Assembly (NCBI GenBank): GCA_902778105.1
Contig: CACYWN010000009.1
Span: 43,570 to 107,569, forward strand
Direction of reading: 5' to 3'
From: an uncultured Bacteroidia bacterium
GTDB lineage: Bacteria > Bacteroidota > Bacteroidia > Bacteroidales > UBA932
DNA length: 64,000 nucleotides
The translations under genes were made by a program, and so were the position numbers. Of the stretch, positions 53,640 through 60,924 are shown piece after piece. How positions within the stretch are numbered: position 1 is the first letter of the stretch; every line of letters begins with the position of its first letter. The notes below the pieces were generated by a model. It worked only from the letters and a program-made list of their open reading frames with translations, was not told the DNA's origin and searched no databases.

Positions 53640-54335
53640 ATGCGTAAATCCGTCCTGTGGTGCATTCCCTGCGCCTTCTTTCTTGTCGCCTGCGTCCTGA
53701 ACCTCATCGGATGCGTTCAGGGAACGGCCCTTTCCAGTACCGTGAAACCCGCACTGCTGCCGCTGCTGGCGGCAACGACGCTTGCCTATCTGCTGGGGAG
53801 AGACGTTCCGGACCTCCGGCCCGTCGACCTGCTCCTGACGGCCCAGCTGCTCGGTTGTACGGGGGACGTGCTGCTCATTCCGGAAGGCTTCCTCTTTTTT
53901 GCGGGAGGCATGGTTGCATTCCTCCTCGGCCATATCTGCTATATGGCCCTGTTCGGCGGACAATCGTGGAGGGGCCTGTCGATCTGGATCTGGCTCATAG
54001 CCGTGGCCGTAATGGCCGTCGTCGTTTACTTCCTGGTGAAAGCCATCGGTATCAGCGGTAAGCTGCTGGTCCCGATGACGGTCTACGGATTCGGCCTGAT
54101 GATGCTCATTTTCAGCGCATTGGCGGGCGTGCTCCGGATGCCGGCCGGGCGGCGCAACACGTGGTGGATCCTGCTCCTGGGTGCCGTCCTGTTCACCTTT
54201 TCCGACGCCTGTATCGCCATGGGCACTTTCGGAGTCATGACGTTCGCCCTTCGTCACTTCGTGGTGATGCTCACCTACCTGGCTGCCCAGTCCCTCCTCG
54301 CCATCGGAGGCATCCGGCTGATCCTCGGAAAATAG
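53640..54335 (+). CDS. YhhN/TMEM86-family membrane protein (lysoplasmalogenase-like)
   Basis: 231 residues from the ATG at 53640 (MRKSVLWCIPCAFFLVACVL); the open frame upstream from 53607 includes a -7-like TAACTTGC at 53612 and is rejected. About eight membrane helices, with the family's conserved STVKPALLPLLAATTLAYLL, QLLGCTGDVLL and LFTFSDACIAM. Human TMEM86B cleaves the vinyl-ether bond of lysoplasmalogens; whether this bacterial member does so is not known. Confidence 0.85.
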   Translation: MRKSVLWCIPCAFFLVACVLNLIGCVQGTALSSTVKPALLPLLAATTLAYLLGRDVPDLRPVDLLLTAQLLGCTGDVLLIPEGFLFFAGGMVAFLLGHICYMALFGGQSWRGLSIWIWLIAVAVMAVVVYFLVKAIGISGKLLVPMTVYGFGLMMLIFSALAGVLRMPAGRRNTWWILLLGAVLFTFSDACIAMGTFGVMTFALRHFVVMLTYLAAQSLLAIGGIRLILGK

Positions 54336-54381
54336 TGTCCGGCCCGCGTGGACGTGCAAGATTCCGGAACGGGCGGATTTC

Positions 54382-54966
54382 ATGGGCATGAAAAGGATTC
54401 TCCTCTCCCTGGGGCTGCTGCTCGCTGCCGGAGCGCTGCACGCACAGGCTCCGCATGAATTGCATTTCGGCTTTTCGGGACCGGCCGCCGGATACGTGCA
54501 CGCCGGTGATTTCGGCCCCCTGTACCATTGGGGCTCGGACCTGTACTCCCTCTACGAAGGGTGCGAACAGGTCGATGCCGGCCCTGTATTCAGCATCGGT
54601 TACACCTACACGCTCCGCGGCTGGCTGAAACCCGGCGCGGAGGTCTCCTGGGGCTGCTCGTGGATCAACCGGACGCAGCCCCGCGCGACACAGGACAAGA
54701 CGGTCCAGCACCTGATGCAGAACTACCTGACAGTCATGCCCCTTGTCAGCCTGTTCGCCGTGAACCGGCCCCATTTCAAGTTGTACGGGAAAGTGGCGGC
54801 AGGAGGCCAGCTGTCCGTCGGAGATTATGAAGGGACACGCTTCCGTCCGGCCTGGCAGCTGGTTCCGCTCGGCCTCCAATGGGGTGGTGAAAAGCTTTTC
54901 GGTTTTGCCGAAGGCGGTTACGGGAATGTTTATCTGGTCCGGATGGGCCTGGGAATCAGATGGTAA
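54382..54966 (+). CDS. Outer-membrane beta-barrel-like protein
   Basis: 194 residues (an ATG two codons later, 54388, is equally likely). Signal peptide MKRILLSLGLLLAAGALHAQ. The mature part shows alternating strands (FSIGYTYTLRGWLKPGAEVS, HFKLYGKVAAGGQLSVGD, LFGFAEGGYGNVYLVRMGLG) ending in IRW, consistent with a small barrel. No closer family recognised. Its last codons overlap the open frame of the next gene, whose likely ATG is 6 bases after this stop. Confidence 0.65.
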   Translation: MGMKRILLSLGLLLAAGALHAQAPHELHFGFSGPAAGYVHAGDFGPLYHWGSDLYSLYEGCEQVDAGPVFSIGYTYTLRGWLKPGAEVSWGCSWINRTQPRATQDKTVQHLMQNYLTVMPLVSLFAVNRPHFKLYGKVAAGGQLSVGDYEGTRFRPAWQLVPLGLQWGGEKLFGFAEGGYGNVYLVRMGLGIRW

Positions 54967-54971
54967 GACCT

Positions 54972-55616
54972 ATGAGAAGATGGTATTTCCTCGCAGGCAT
55001 CGCCCTGCTCATCCTGTCCGCCTGCAGCAAGGCCGATTCCGACGCCTTTGGCGGCAATGAAGACCGGACCGGCAACCCCGTCCAGACCTATATGCTGGCC
55101 CTGACCGACGAACTGGCAGCATCGGCCCTGGAGGAACTGGAAACGGCCCTGCGGGCCGATCCCAACGCCCTTTCCTCCCAGGCTTTCTACCTTATGCAAG
55201 GCAACCTGTCCCAGACCGGGAGCACCTGGGTGCTTCAACGGGAATGCCGACTGAAAGGTCTCGTTATCAACAAGTTGGACGGAGAAGTCTGGAAACTGGA
55301 TTACGACGGCGACCTGTCCCTCCAGGACGATAGTTATCCGACCCGTTTCACGATTCGGGCCGTACGCATGGACCCGCAAAGCAGCCATGCCGACTGGACC
55401 ATCACCCTGGAAGGCTCGCGTACCGAACGGGAAGGCTACGCGTGCACCTTCGAGAGTGACGGCTCCATCCGCTACGAAGCCCTTTCCGAAGACCGCCTGT
55501 GGTACGCCTACGGCGTGCTCCAGATGAACGTCACCCGGAACGGAACGCTGGTGGACCAGGCCATCCTCTCCCTCAACGGTCCCCGGAATGCCTCCGGATT
55601 CGTCCACAAGCTTTAG
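54972..55616 (+). CDS. Uncharacterised lipoprotein
   Basis: 214 residues from the ATG at 54972 (MRRWYFLAGIALLILSAC, lipobox Cys). An ATG four codons earlier overlaps the previous stop and is possible. The mature protein has a helical start (MLALTDELAASALEELETAL) and then beta strands (LDYDGDLSLQDDSYPTRFTI, GYACTFESDGSIRYEALSED). No family recognised. Coupled to the barrel gene upstream, so the two may act together in the outer membrane. Confidence 0.65.
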   Translation: MRRWYFLAGIALLILSACSKADSDAFGGNEDRTGNPVQTYMLALTDELAASALEELETALRADPNALSSQAFYLMQGNLSQTGSTWVLQRECRLKGLVINKLDGEVWKLDYDGDLSLQDDSYPTRFTIRAVRMDPQSSHADWTITLEGSRTEREGYACTFESDGSIRYEALSEDRLWYAYGVLQMNVTRNGTLVDQAILSLNGPRNASGFVHKL

Positions 55617-55719
55617 GGCGGCGCTGGAAGCATTCGAATCGCGTCGAGGGCGTGTCGATGGTTGCCGAGGCTGCTCCCATCGGCCTCAAAAAAGTGTCTT
55701 TTTGCGTCCGCAGCGGGAC

Positions 55720-55778
55720 GATAGTCTCTCGCCGAATGCATTTTTATGGACATTCGTCACCGGCGCAAGACTACTATC
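55720..55778. repeat. REP-like imperfect palindrome with bulges
   Basis: GATAGT (55720-55725) pairs with ACTATC (55773-55778), GCCG (55731-55734) with CGGC (55761-55764) and AATG (55735-55738) with CATT (55751-55754), leaving bulges on the right arm and a 12-base loop. The bulged-hairpin form is like REP elements that are substrates of REP-associated transposases, and such a gene ends 40 bases away. The rest of the gap (55617-55719, 55779-55818) holds nothing recognised. Confidence 0.5.
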
Positions 55779-55818
55779 ATAAAGAAGGGCAAATTGACGC
55801 GGCGGCGAACCGAATAAA

Positions 55819-56739
55819 TCATCGTTTCGGGCGTTGCCGAGCGGCATAGAGTGCCTGGGCAATGACACGCTCGGGCACCTTGAGTGCACAAGCAAGCTGG
55901 TGGGCATTCAACTGATACTGCTGATGCATCTGAACGGCAAAGTTGCATCTCATTTCGTGGTTCAAGCTTTCAAGGGACAGATTGGCCCGGTTCAATGCCA
56001 GCCGGACTATATCCAAAGCCTCTTCCAGGGAGAACACGAGCTCCTCTCCCACCTGCGCGGCAATCCGGGTATAGGCTTCGTAATCCTTCACCAACTTGAT
56101 CAAGAATTTCCGGGCTGTAGGGAACATTCTGTAAAACACATCGGTATCCACGAAACTCTGCGGCAGCACCATTCCGAGGGCCGGTTGGATCAAGCGCTCC
56201 GGCGGAATCTCCAGATGCGTGCCGAGTATTCTCTCAAGTTTCCGACCGGACAGGTCGCCGGCACGTACGGTTTCGAACAGGCGTGGCAGATCGGAATAAA
56301 ACATCATGGCCGATCCCCACAGATACCCGGTCGGCAGGATTTCCATTACCTTTGGCGCATTCATGGCGATATACACCAGGTTATCCCGCATCTGTTCCTC
56401 ATTCTCAATGGGAATCAGCCGGAAATCGTAGTCCGGAGGAAGCGGCGGCCTTCCGTCCGCACGAAGCCTCCGGCCGATACGTATCTTGAGATAATCGAAT
56501 GAATCCACGCAGTGGGTTCCCCTGCCGGACAGGATCAGATGCAGATGTCCACGCATCACTTCATAATAATGCACCTTGACGGGGTACTTCAGATCCAACA
56601 AGGAAATGGAATTCACCGCGTTCACATACTCTCCTTCATCATGGAACAACAAGCCGTCCTTCCATCCGTCCGTACACAGATGGTAATACCCTTTCTTCCA
56701 GGTACGGTACTCTTTCCTTCGTTTCATCCTTTCATCCAT
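55819..56739 (-). CDS. REP-associated (Y1/HUH) transposase-like protein
   Basis: 306 residues. EYRTWKKGYYHLCTDGWKDG is the usual N-terminal beta segment, GHLHLILSG holds the HUH metal-binding pair (His-x-His), and the helix VDSFDYLKIRIGRRL carries a candidate catalytic Tyr. NLVYIAMNAPKVMEILPTGY matches the C-terminal part of Y1 transposases. An added C-terminal helical domain (YQLNAHQLACALKVPERVIA) looks like an HTH. Such proteins are usually single-copy, do not form ordinary insertion sequences, and are linked to REP palindromes. A candidate palindrome lies at 55720-55778. Which Tyr is catalytic, and whether it is active, cannot be told here. Confidence 0.8.
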   Translation of the reverse strand: MDERMKRRKEYRTWKKGYYHLCTDGWKDGLLFHDEGEYVNAVNSISLLDLKYPVKVHYYEVMRGHLHLILSGRGTHCVDSFDYLKIRIGRRLRADGRPPLPPDYDFRLIPIENEEQMRDNLVYIAMNAPKVMEILPTGYLWGSAMMFYSDLPRLFETVRAGDLSGRKLERILGTHLEIPPERLIQPALGMVLPQSFVDTDVFYRMFPTARKFLIKLVKDYEAYTRIAAQVGEELVFSLEEALDIVRLALNRANLSLESLNHEMRCNFAVQMHQQYQLNAHQLACALKVPERVIAQALYAARQRPKR

Positions 56740-56938
56740 AAGTCTGTTTCTTGGTTTCCGTGTTGGTTTCTTGGTTGGTTCCCCACAGGGGACGGTTGTA
56801 TTCTGTCATGCGGCCGGCAAGGGACGTCTGTTTCGCCATGGTGACATTCTAAGAGGTTTTTGCGGCCAACGAGAGACTTCGGTCTTGCGCCGGGGGCATT
56901 TGGGCCTATATTTGTAACCGGCGAGTATCTCGTTCTGC

Positions 56939-57796
56939 TCATGGGCCGGCAGAGGGGGAGTTCTCGGCACCGGAAAGGGTCCCCTCGACAACAGCGAGGG
57001 TGGCGATGGAAATGCGGGCCGAGGTGTGAGGGCGCAGGGCGGCGTAGCAGGCATATAACGTTGCCCCGGTCGTGAACGTGTCGTCCACAAGAAGGATGTG
57101 GCGGGCCGATGCGAGGGCCTTCGCGCCGGAAGGCTCCGGCACCCGGAAGGCCGAGGCCACGTTCCGCGCCTTCTCTTCCACGGAGAGCCGTGTCTGGGTG
57201 CGCGTGCGGCGCGCCCGGACGAGGAGGTCCGTCCGGACCTCGGGAAAATTCCGGGGCTGGCCCGGAATGACAGAGGACGTCATGCCCGGAAGGCCAGAGG
57301 ACGTTCCGCCCGGAACGACGGGGAATGACATCGCTTTGCAAATGGCACGCGCGAGGATTTCCGCCTGGTTGTAGCCGCGGGACCATCGGCGGGTCCAATG
57401 CAAGGGAACGGGAATGACCAGGTCGACATCGGCGAACTGCGGGGCGGCGGCGAGGCGCTGGCCAAGGAGCATTCCATAGTATCGGCCCGCAGAAAGGTCG
57501 TCGCGGTATTTCAAGGCACGGGGTATGCTGCGGTACGGACCTTTGTAGTACATCAGGGCGGCAGCGTAGGCATAGGCCATCCGCTCCGTGCCGCGGTGAC
57601 GCTCCAGGACGGCATTGAACCGGTCGGCCATCGGGTTATGGGGCTGACGCCAGAAATGGGTATAGGGCACATCGGCCGCACAGGAGAGGCACAGGTGCCG
57701 TTCGTGGATGCCCAGGCGGGATCCGCACACGAGGCACACCCTGGGAAAAAACAGGTCCGCCAGGGCGCGGAGACAGTCTTGCAAGCGTTCCATCAT
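56939..57796 (-). CDS. comF: ComF-family phosphoribosyltransferase-like protein
   Basis: 285 residues from the ATG at 57796 (MMERLQDCLRALADLFFPRV). An N-terminal zinc-ribbon-like part (CLVCGSRLGIHERHLCLSC) precedes the PRT domain (VIPVPLHWTRRWSRGYNQAE, and the PRPP loop HILLVDDTFTTGATLYACY). Linked to DNA uptake in Bacillus, but in Bacteroidetes its role is unknown. Between AMSFPV and TDLLVRARR, where other ComF proteins have a short loop, about 30 residues are encoded by repeat-like DNA (57241-57330). Own promoter at 57825; the upstream nhaA is cut off by a terminator. Confidence 0.9.
   Translation of the reverse strand: MMERLQDCLRALADLFFPRVCLVCGSRLGIHERHLCLSCAADVPYTHFWRQPHNPMADRFNAVLERHRGTERMAYAYAAALMYYKGPYRSIPRALKYRDDLSAGRYYGMLLGQRLAAAPQFADVDLVIPVPLHWTRRWSRGYNQAEILARAICKAMSFPVVPGGTSSGLPGMTSSVIPGQPRNFPEVRTDLLVRARRTRTQTRLSVEEKARNVASAFRVPEPSGAKALASARHILLVDDTFTTGATLYACYAALRPHTSARISIATLAVVEGTLSGAENSPSAGP
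57241..57330 (-). repeat. Tandem 24-base repeat-like insertion read in frame inside comF
   Basis: 90 bases (30 codons) without a stop. On the minus strand three units of 24 bases (57248-57319) each begin G-x-C-x-TTCCGGGC; the first two end in ACGTCCTCT. They encode VVPGGTSS, GLPGMTSS and VIPGQPRN. The flanks carry TGTCATTCC and ATTCCGGGCC...CCCGGAAT, the latter a palindrome of the type seen in dispersed intergenic repeats. Confidence 0.6.
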
Positions 57797-57824
57797 CAAA
57801 GGCCCCCGGGTGGGTGGGGTGCCC

Positions 57825-57832
57825 CAAAGGTA
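57825..57832 (-). promoter_or_regulatory. -7 box (TACCTTTG) of comF
   Basis: Minus-strand TACCTTTG with a TTG 18 bases upstream. Leader about 20 bases to the ATG at 57796. Confidence 0.7.
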
Positions 57833-57844
57833 GCCTACAACGAC

Positions 57845-57881
57845 AAAAAACAACACAAGCGGTTGATAACTTGTGTTGTTT
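57845..57881 (-). terminator. Intrinsic terminator of nhaA
   Basis: Perfect 12-base stem AAACAACACAAG (minus 57881-57870) / CTTGTGTTGTTT (minus 57859-57848), 10-base loop, followed by T residues. It lies 45 bases after the nhaA stop and just upstream of the comF promoter. Confidence 0.85.
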
Positions 57882-57925
57882 CAGGGGGTAAATTAACGTT
57901 TCCCGCTATTGTAAAGAAACGTTTC

Positions 57926-59347
57926 TTACGCTTTTTCGCAAGACTGCCGCTTGTGCACGAGGGTGATCAGGACAGAGCCCAGGATGCCGGCGCAGAGGGA
58001 GCCCATGAGGACGGCGATCTTGCCGGCGTCGCGGAGGTGCTGGGTGACCTCGGCGGGAATGTCGGGACCGGCGAAGCTCAGGGTATCGACAAAGATGGAC
58101 ATCGTAAAGCCGATACCGCCCAGGCAGGCGACGGCGAAAAGCATGGGCCAGGTGGACTTGGCGGGCATTTCGCCCACCTTGCACTTGATGGCGATCCAGG
58201 AGGCAAGGGTGATGCCGAGGGGCTTGCCCAGCAGCAGCCCCAGGAAGATGCCCATGCCGACCCCGCCCAGGGTCGCGTCATACGCGAACACGTTGAAGTA
58301 CGACAGGTCGGTAATCTCCACGCCAGCATTCGCCAGGGCGAAGATGGGCATGATCAGGAAGTTCACCCACGGGTTGAGGATGTGCTCCAGCCGGTAGGAC
58401 GGCGGAATGGTGCGTTTGGTCAGGCCGGACAGGCGGCGCAGATAGTAGCGCTGGGGCCCGTTCGGGAAGGTTTCGTTCGCTGAAAGGGCTTCGGATTCCA
58501 CCAGGCCGGTGTACAGGATACGGGCACGGCGGTGGAATTTGGCCTTGTTGTAGCGGGCGTCCATCGGGATGAGGAAGGCGAGCACGACTCCGGACATCGT
58601 GGCGTGGATGCCGCTGTAGTAGAACAGGAACCACACGATGACGGCCGGAACGAAGTAGAACGCCATCCGCTTCTCGCCCAGGCGCTTCATCACAAACACG
58701 AAAGCGATCACCACGAGGGCGATGCCCAGCAGGAGCAGGTTGATGCTGCCCCCGTAGAAGAGGGCGACCACCAGGATGGCGATGAGGTCGTCGGCGATGG
58801 CAAGGGCCGTCAGGAACACCTTCAGCGAAACGGGAACCCTGTCGCCCAGGATGGACAGGATACCCACGGCGAAGGCGATGTCGGTCGCCGTCGGGATGCC
58901 CCATCCGCTGCCGGCAAGCGTGCCGTGGTTCACCAGCGTGAAGATAAGCGCCGGGGCCACCACGCCGCCGAAGGCCGCGATGATCGGGAGGATCGCCTTC
59001 TTGAAGGAAGAAAGTTCACCACAGACGACTTCCCGCTTGATTTCCAGGCCCACGGTGAAGAAGAAGATCACCATGAGGATGTCGTTGATGAACTTCTCCA
59101 CCGTCATGTCCTTGGGGAAGATCCAGTCGATGGACCCGTCCGGACTCAGGATATGGGCCGACAGCCGGGTCTCCAGCACGGCGTGGTAGAGATGCTTCGT
59201 AAAAGGCAGGTTCGCCAGGAGCATGGCCACCAGTACACAGACCAGGAGGACGACCCCCTGGGCCCACGGCTGCTTGGAGAACTTGTCCTGGGAGATGCGG
59301 AAGTTATGGACTTCCTTGTTCCACCAATAGATCGGAATGAGTGCCAT
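57926..59347 (-). CDS. nhaA: Na+/H+ antiporter NhaA
   Basis: 473 residues with about twelve membrane helices. Family marks: FFFTVGLEIKREVVCGELSS, GWGIPTATDIAFAVGILSIL (the TDIAF segment near the ion site), ALAIADDLIAILVVALFYGG with the Asp pair of the ion-binding site, and GIGFTMSIFVDTLSF. Exchanges Na+ for H+ across the inner membrane to control pH and sodium. Its ATG overlaps the ahcY stop by one base (TAATG), so the two are one transcript, an unusual pairing. Confidence 0.97.
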   Translation of the reverse strand: MALIPIYWWNKEVHNFRISQDKFSKQPWAQGVVLLVCVLVAMLLANLPFTKHLYHAVLETRLSAHILSPDGSIDWIFPKDMTVEKFINDILMVIFFFTVGLEIKREVVCGELSSFKKAILPIIAAFGGVVAPALIFTLVNHGTLAGSGWGIPTATDIAFAVGILSILGDRVPVSLKVFLTALAIADDLIAILVVALFYGGSINLLLLGIALVVIAFVFVMKRLGEKRMAFYFVPAVIVWFLFYYSGIHATMSGVVLAFLIPMDARYNKAKFHRRARILYTGLVESEALSANETFPNGPQRYYLRRLSGLTKRTIPPSYRLEHILNPWVNFLIMPIFALANAGVEITDLSYFNVFAYDATLGGVGMGIFLGLLLGKPLGITLASWIAIKCKVGEMPAKSTWPMLFAVACLGGIGFTMSIFVDTLSFAGPDIPAEVTQHLRDAGKIAVLMGSLCAGILGSVLITLVHKRQSCEKA

Positions 59348-60594
59348 TATTCGCCGTAGATATAAAGATGCTGTTCTGGGGTGAGGGTATCGATGGAGAC
59401 GCCCCAGGAGGCCAGTTTCCGCCGGGCGACATCCTGGTCGATTTCCGCCGGGACGTTGTGCAGCCGGCCGACCAGGTCGCTGCGGTGCTCCACCAGGTAA
59501 CGGGCGCTGAGCGCCTGGATGGCGAAGGACATGTCCATGATCTCCGCCGGATGGCCGTCGCCTGCGGCGAGGTTCACCAGGCGGCCTTCGCCCAGGATGT
59601 ACACCGTACGGCCGTTCTCCAGCTTATACGCCTCGATGTTCTGCCGGGCCTCGCCGTGGGAAACGGCGTGGGATCGCAGCCAGGCCACGTCCACCTCCAC
59701 ATCGAAGTGGCCGGCATTGCAGCAGATGGCGCCGTCCTTCATGGACAGGAGCTCGCGCGAAGTGATGACATCCTTGCAGCCGGTGGCCGTCACGAACAGG
59801 TCGCCGAGCGGGGCCGCATCGGCCATCTTCATCACCCGGAAGCCGTCCATCGCGGCCTCAAGGGCCTTGACCGGATCCACCTCCGTGACGATGACCCGGG
59901 CGCCGAGGCCCTTGGCCCGCATGGCGATACCCTTGCCGCAGAGGCCGTAGCCCGCCACGACGACATCCTTCCCCGCGACGATGAGGTTCGTCGTCCGGTT
60001 GATGCCGTTCCACACGCTCTGTCCCGTACCGTAGCGGTTGTCGAACAGATGCTTGCAGTCGGCGTCGTTCACGAGCATCATCGGAAACTGCAGGGTACCC
60101 GCGCGGTCCATCGCCTTGAGACGGAGGATACCGGTCGTCGTCTCCTCGCAACCGCCGATCACATTCGGAATCAGGTGCGGGAACTCCTTGTGCATCAAGG
60201 TCACCAGGTCGCCGCCATCATCGATGATGATGTTCGGGCCTACCTCCAGCACGCGCCGGAGGTCGTCCTCGTACTCCTCCATCGTCGCCCCGTGGACGGC
60301 GAATACGTTGAGTCCCTCGTGGACAAGGGCCGCCGCCACGTCATCCTGGGTGGACAACGGATTGCAGCCGGTGGCGTACATTTCGGCCCCGCCGGCGGCG
60401 AGGCACAGGCACAGGCGCGCCGTCTTCGCTTCCATGTGGACGCTCAGGGCTACCTTGAGCCCGGCAAAAGGCTGCGTGGCAATGAAATCTTTCTCGATGC
60501 CGTCAAGCAGCGGCATATGGTCACGGACCCACTGGATCTTCAGTGCGCCGCTTTCCCATTGGTTGATGTCTCGGATGTGGCTGGACATGGTCAT
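59347..60594 (-). CDS. ahcY: S-adenosylhomocysteinase
   Basis: 415 residues from the ATG at 60594; a second ATG two codons on is possible. NAD-binding GYGLCGKGIAMRAKGLGARV, substrate region SVHMEAKTARLCL and MLVNDADCKHLFDNRYGTGQ with the Asp/Lys/Asp environment, and the C-terminal NLAAGDGHPAEIMDMSFAIQ. Splits S-adenosylhomocysteine to adenosine and homocysteine to keep methylation running. Promoter at 60610-60617. Confidence 0.97.
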   Translation of the reverse strand: MTMSSHIRDINQWESGALKIQWVRDHMPLLDGIEKDFIATQPFAGLKVALSVHMEAKTARLCLCLAAGGAEMYATGCNPLSTQDDVAAALVHEGLNVFAVHGATMEEYEDDLRRVLEVGPNIIIDDGGDLVTLMHKEFPHLIPNVIGGCEETTTGILRLKAMDRAGTLQFPMMLVNDADCKHLFDNRYGTGQSVWNGINRTTNLIVAGKDVVVAGYGLCGKGIAMRAKGLGARVIVTEVDPVKALEAAMDGFRVMKMADAAPLGDLFVTATGCKDVITSRELLSMKDGAICCNAGHFDVEVDVAWLRSHAVSHGEARQNIEAYKLENGRTVYILGEGRLVNLAAGDGHPAEIMDMSFAIQALSARYLVEHRSDLVGRLHNVPAEIDQDVARRKLASWGVSIDTLTPEQHLYIYGE

Positions 60595-60609
60595 ATCATT
60601 TAAGGAGTG

Positions 60610-60617
60610 CAAAGTTA
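60610..60617 (-). promoter_or_regulatory. -7 box (TAACTTTG) of ahcY-nhaA
   Basis: Minus-strand TAACTTTG 15 bases before the ATG at 60594. The structured region at 60683-60830 lies upstream of it and would not be in this transcript. Confidence 0.7.
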
Positions 60618-60682
60618 GCAAAAGATTCGGAGATAACCGCGAGGACACCTCCCGCGGCCTTTATCTGGGCACCCGGGGAAGC

Positions 60683-60830
60683 GGCCCGCCACACAGGCGC
60701 ACCGTCACCCCGGCCTGGACGGTCTCAAACGGCGTCCGGTGTGCACCGAGTGCCCAATTTGGCCCTTGCGCACCGGAGCCATCGTCAGATTGCTCCCAAG
60801 GCCCATCCCCGTGCGCCTGTTTGGCGGACC
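60683..60830. ncRNA. Nested inverted repeats, candidate structured RNA (strand uncertain)
   Basis: Outer arms of 20 bases, GGCCCGCCACACAGGCGCAC (60683-60702) and GTGCGCCTGTTTGGCGGACC (60811-60830), pair at 18 of 20 positions. Inside lie a 6-base stem ACCGTC/GACGGT (60700-60722 region) and a 10-base stem CCGGTGTGCA (60736-60745) / TGCGCACCGG (60767-60776). A closing stem, internal bubble and terminal hairpin over 148 bases resembles 6S-like RNA architecture. No good TAnnTTTG box was found on either side, so it may also be a non-transcribed element. Confidence 0.4.
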
Positions 60831-60860
60831 AAGACCGGTGACAAGGCTGAAAGAAACCGC

Positions 60861-60888
60861 AAAAGGAGCGGCCCGGGCGGGTCGCTCC
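60861..60888 (-). terminator. Intrinsic terminator of the large LRR gene
   Basis: Stem GGAGCGGCCC (60865-60874) / GGGTCGCTCC (60879-60888) with one wobble and a 4-base loop; on the minus strand it is followed by TTTT. It lies 37 bases after the stop at 60925. Confidence 0.75.
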
Positions 60889-60924
60889 TTCGAATAAGTA
60901 AACAGAACCGTTGTTCAGAACCGA

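Noticed and set aside
54338-54376. Bulged stem TCCGGCCCG / CGGGCGGA after the YhhN gene
   Set aside because: Weak, no T-tract and within a GC-rich gap where such stems are expected by chance.
51072-54389. Long minus-strand open frame opposite dtd, the P-ATPase and YhhN genes
   Set aside because: Antisense to three well-supported genes; no motif.
57911-57929. Near-palindrome around GAAACGTTTC at the nhaA stop
   Set aside because: Overlaps the last codons of nhaA and is followed by a clear separate terminator; probably chance.
60600-60840. SAH riboswitch controlling ahcY
   Set aside because: The region upstream of ahcY is structured, but the ahcY -7 box lies between it and the gene, and I could not match the SAH riboswitch consensus. 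Kept only as an unclassified structured element.
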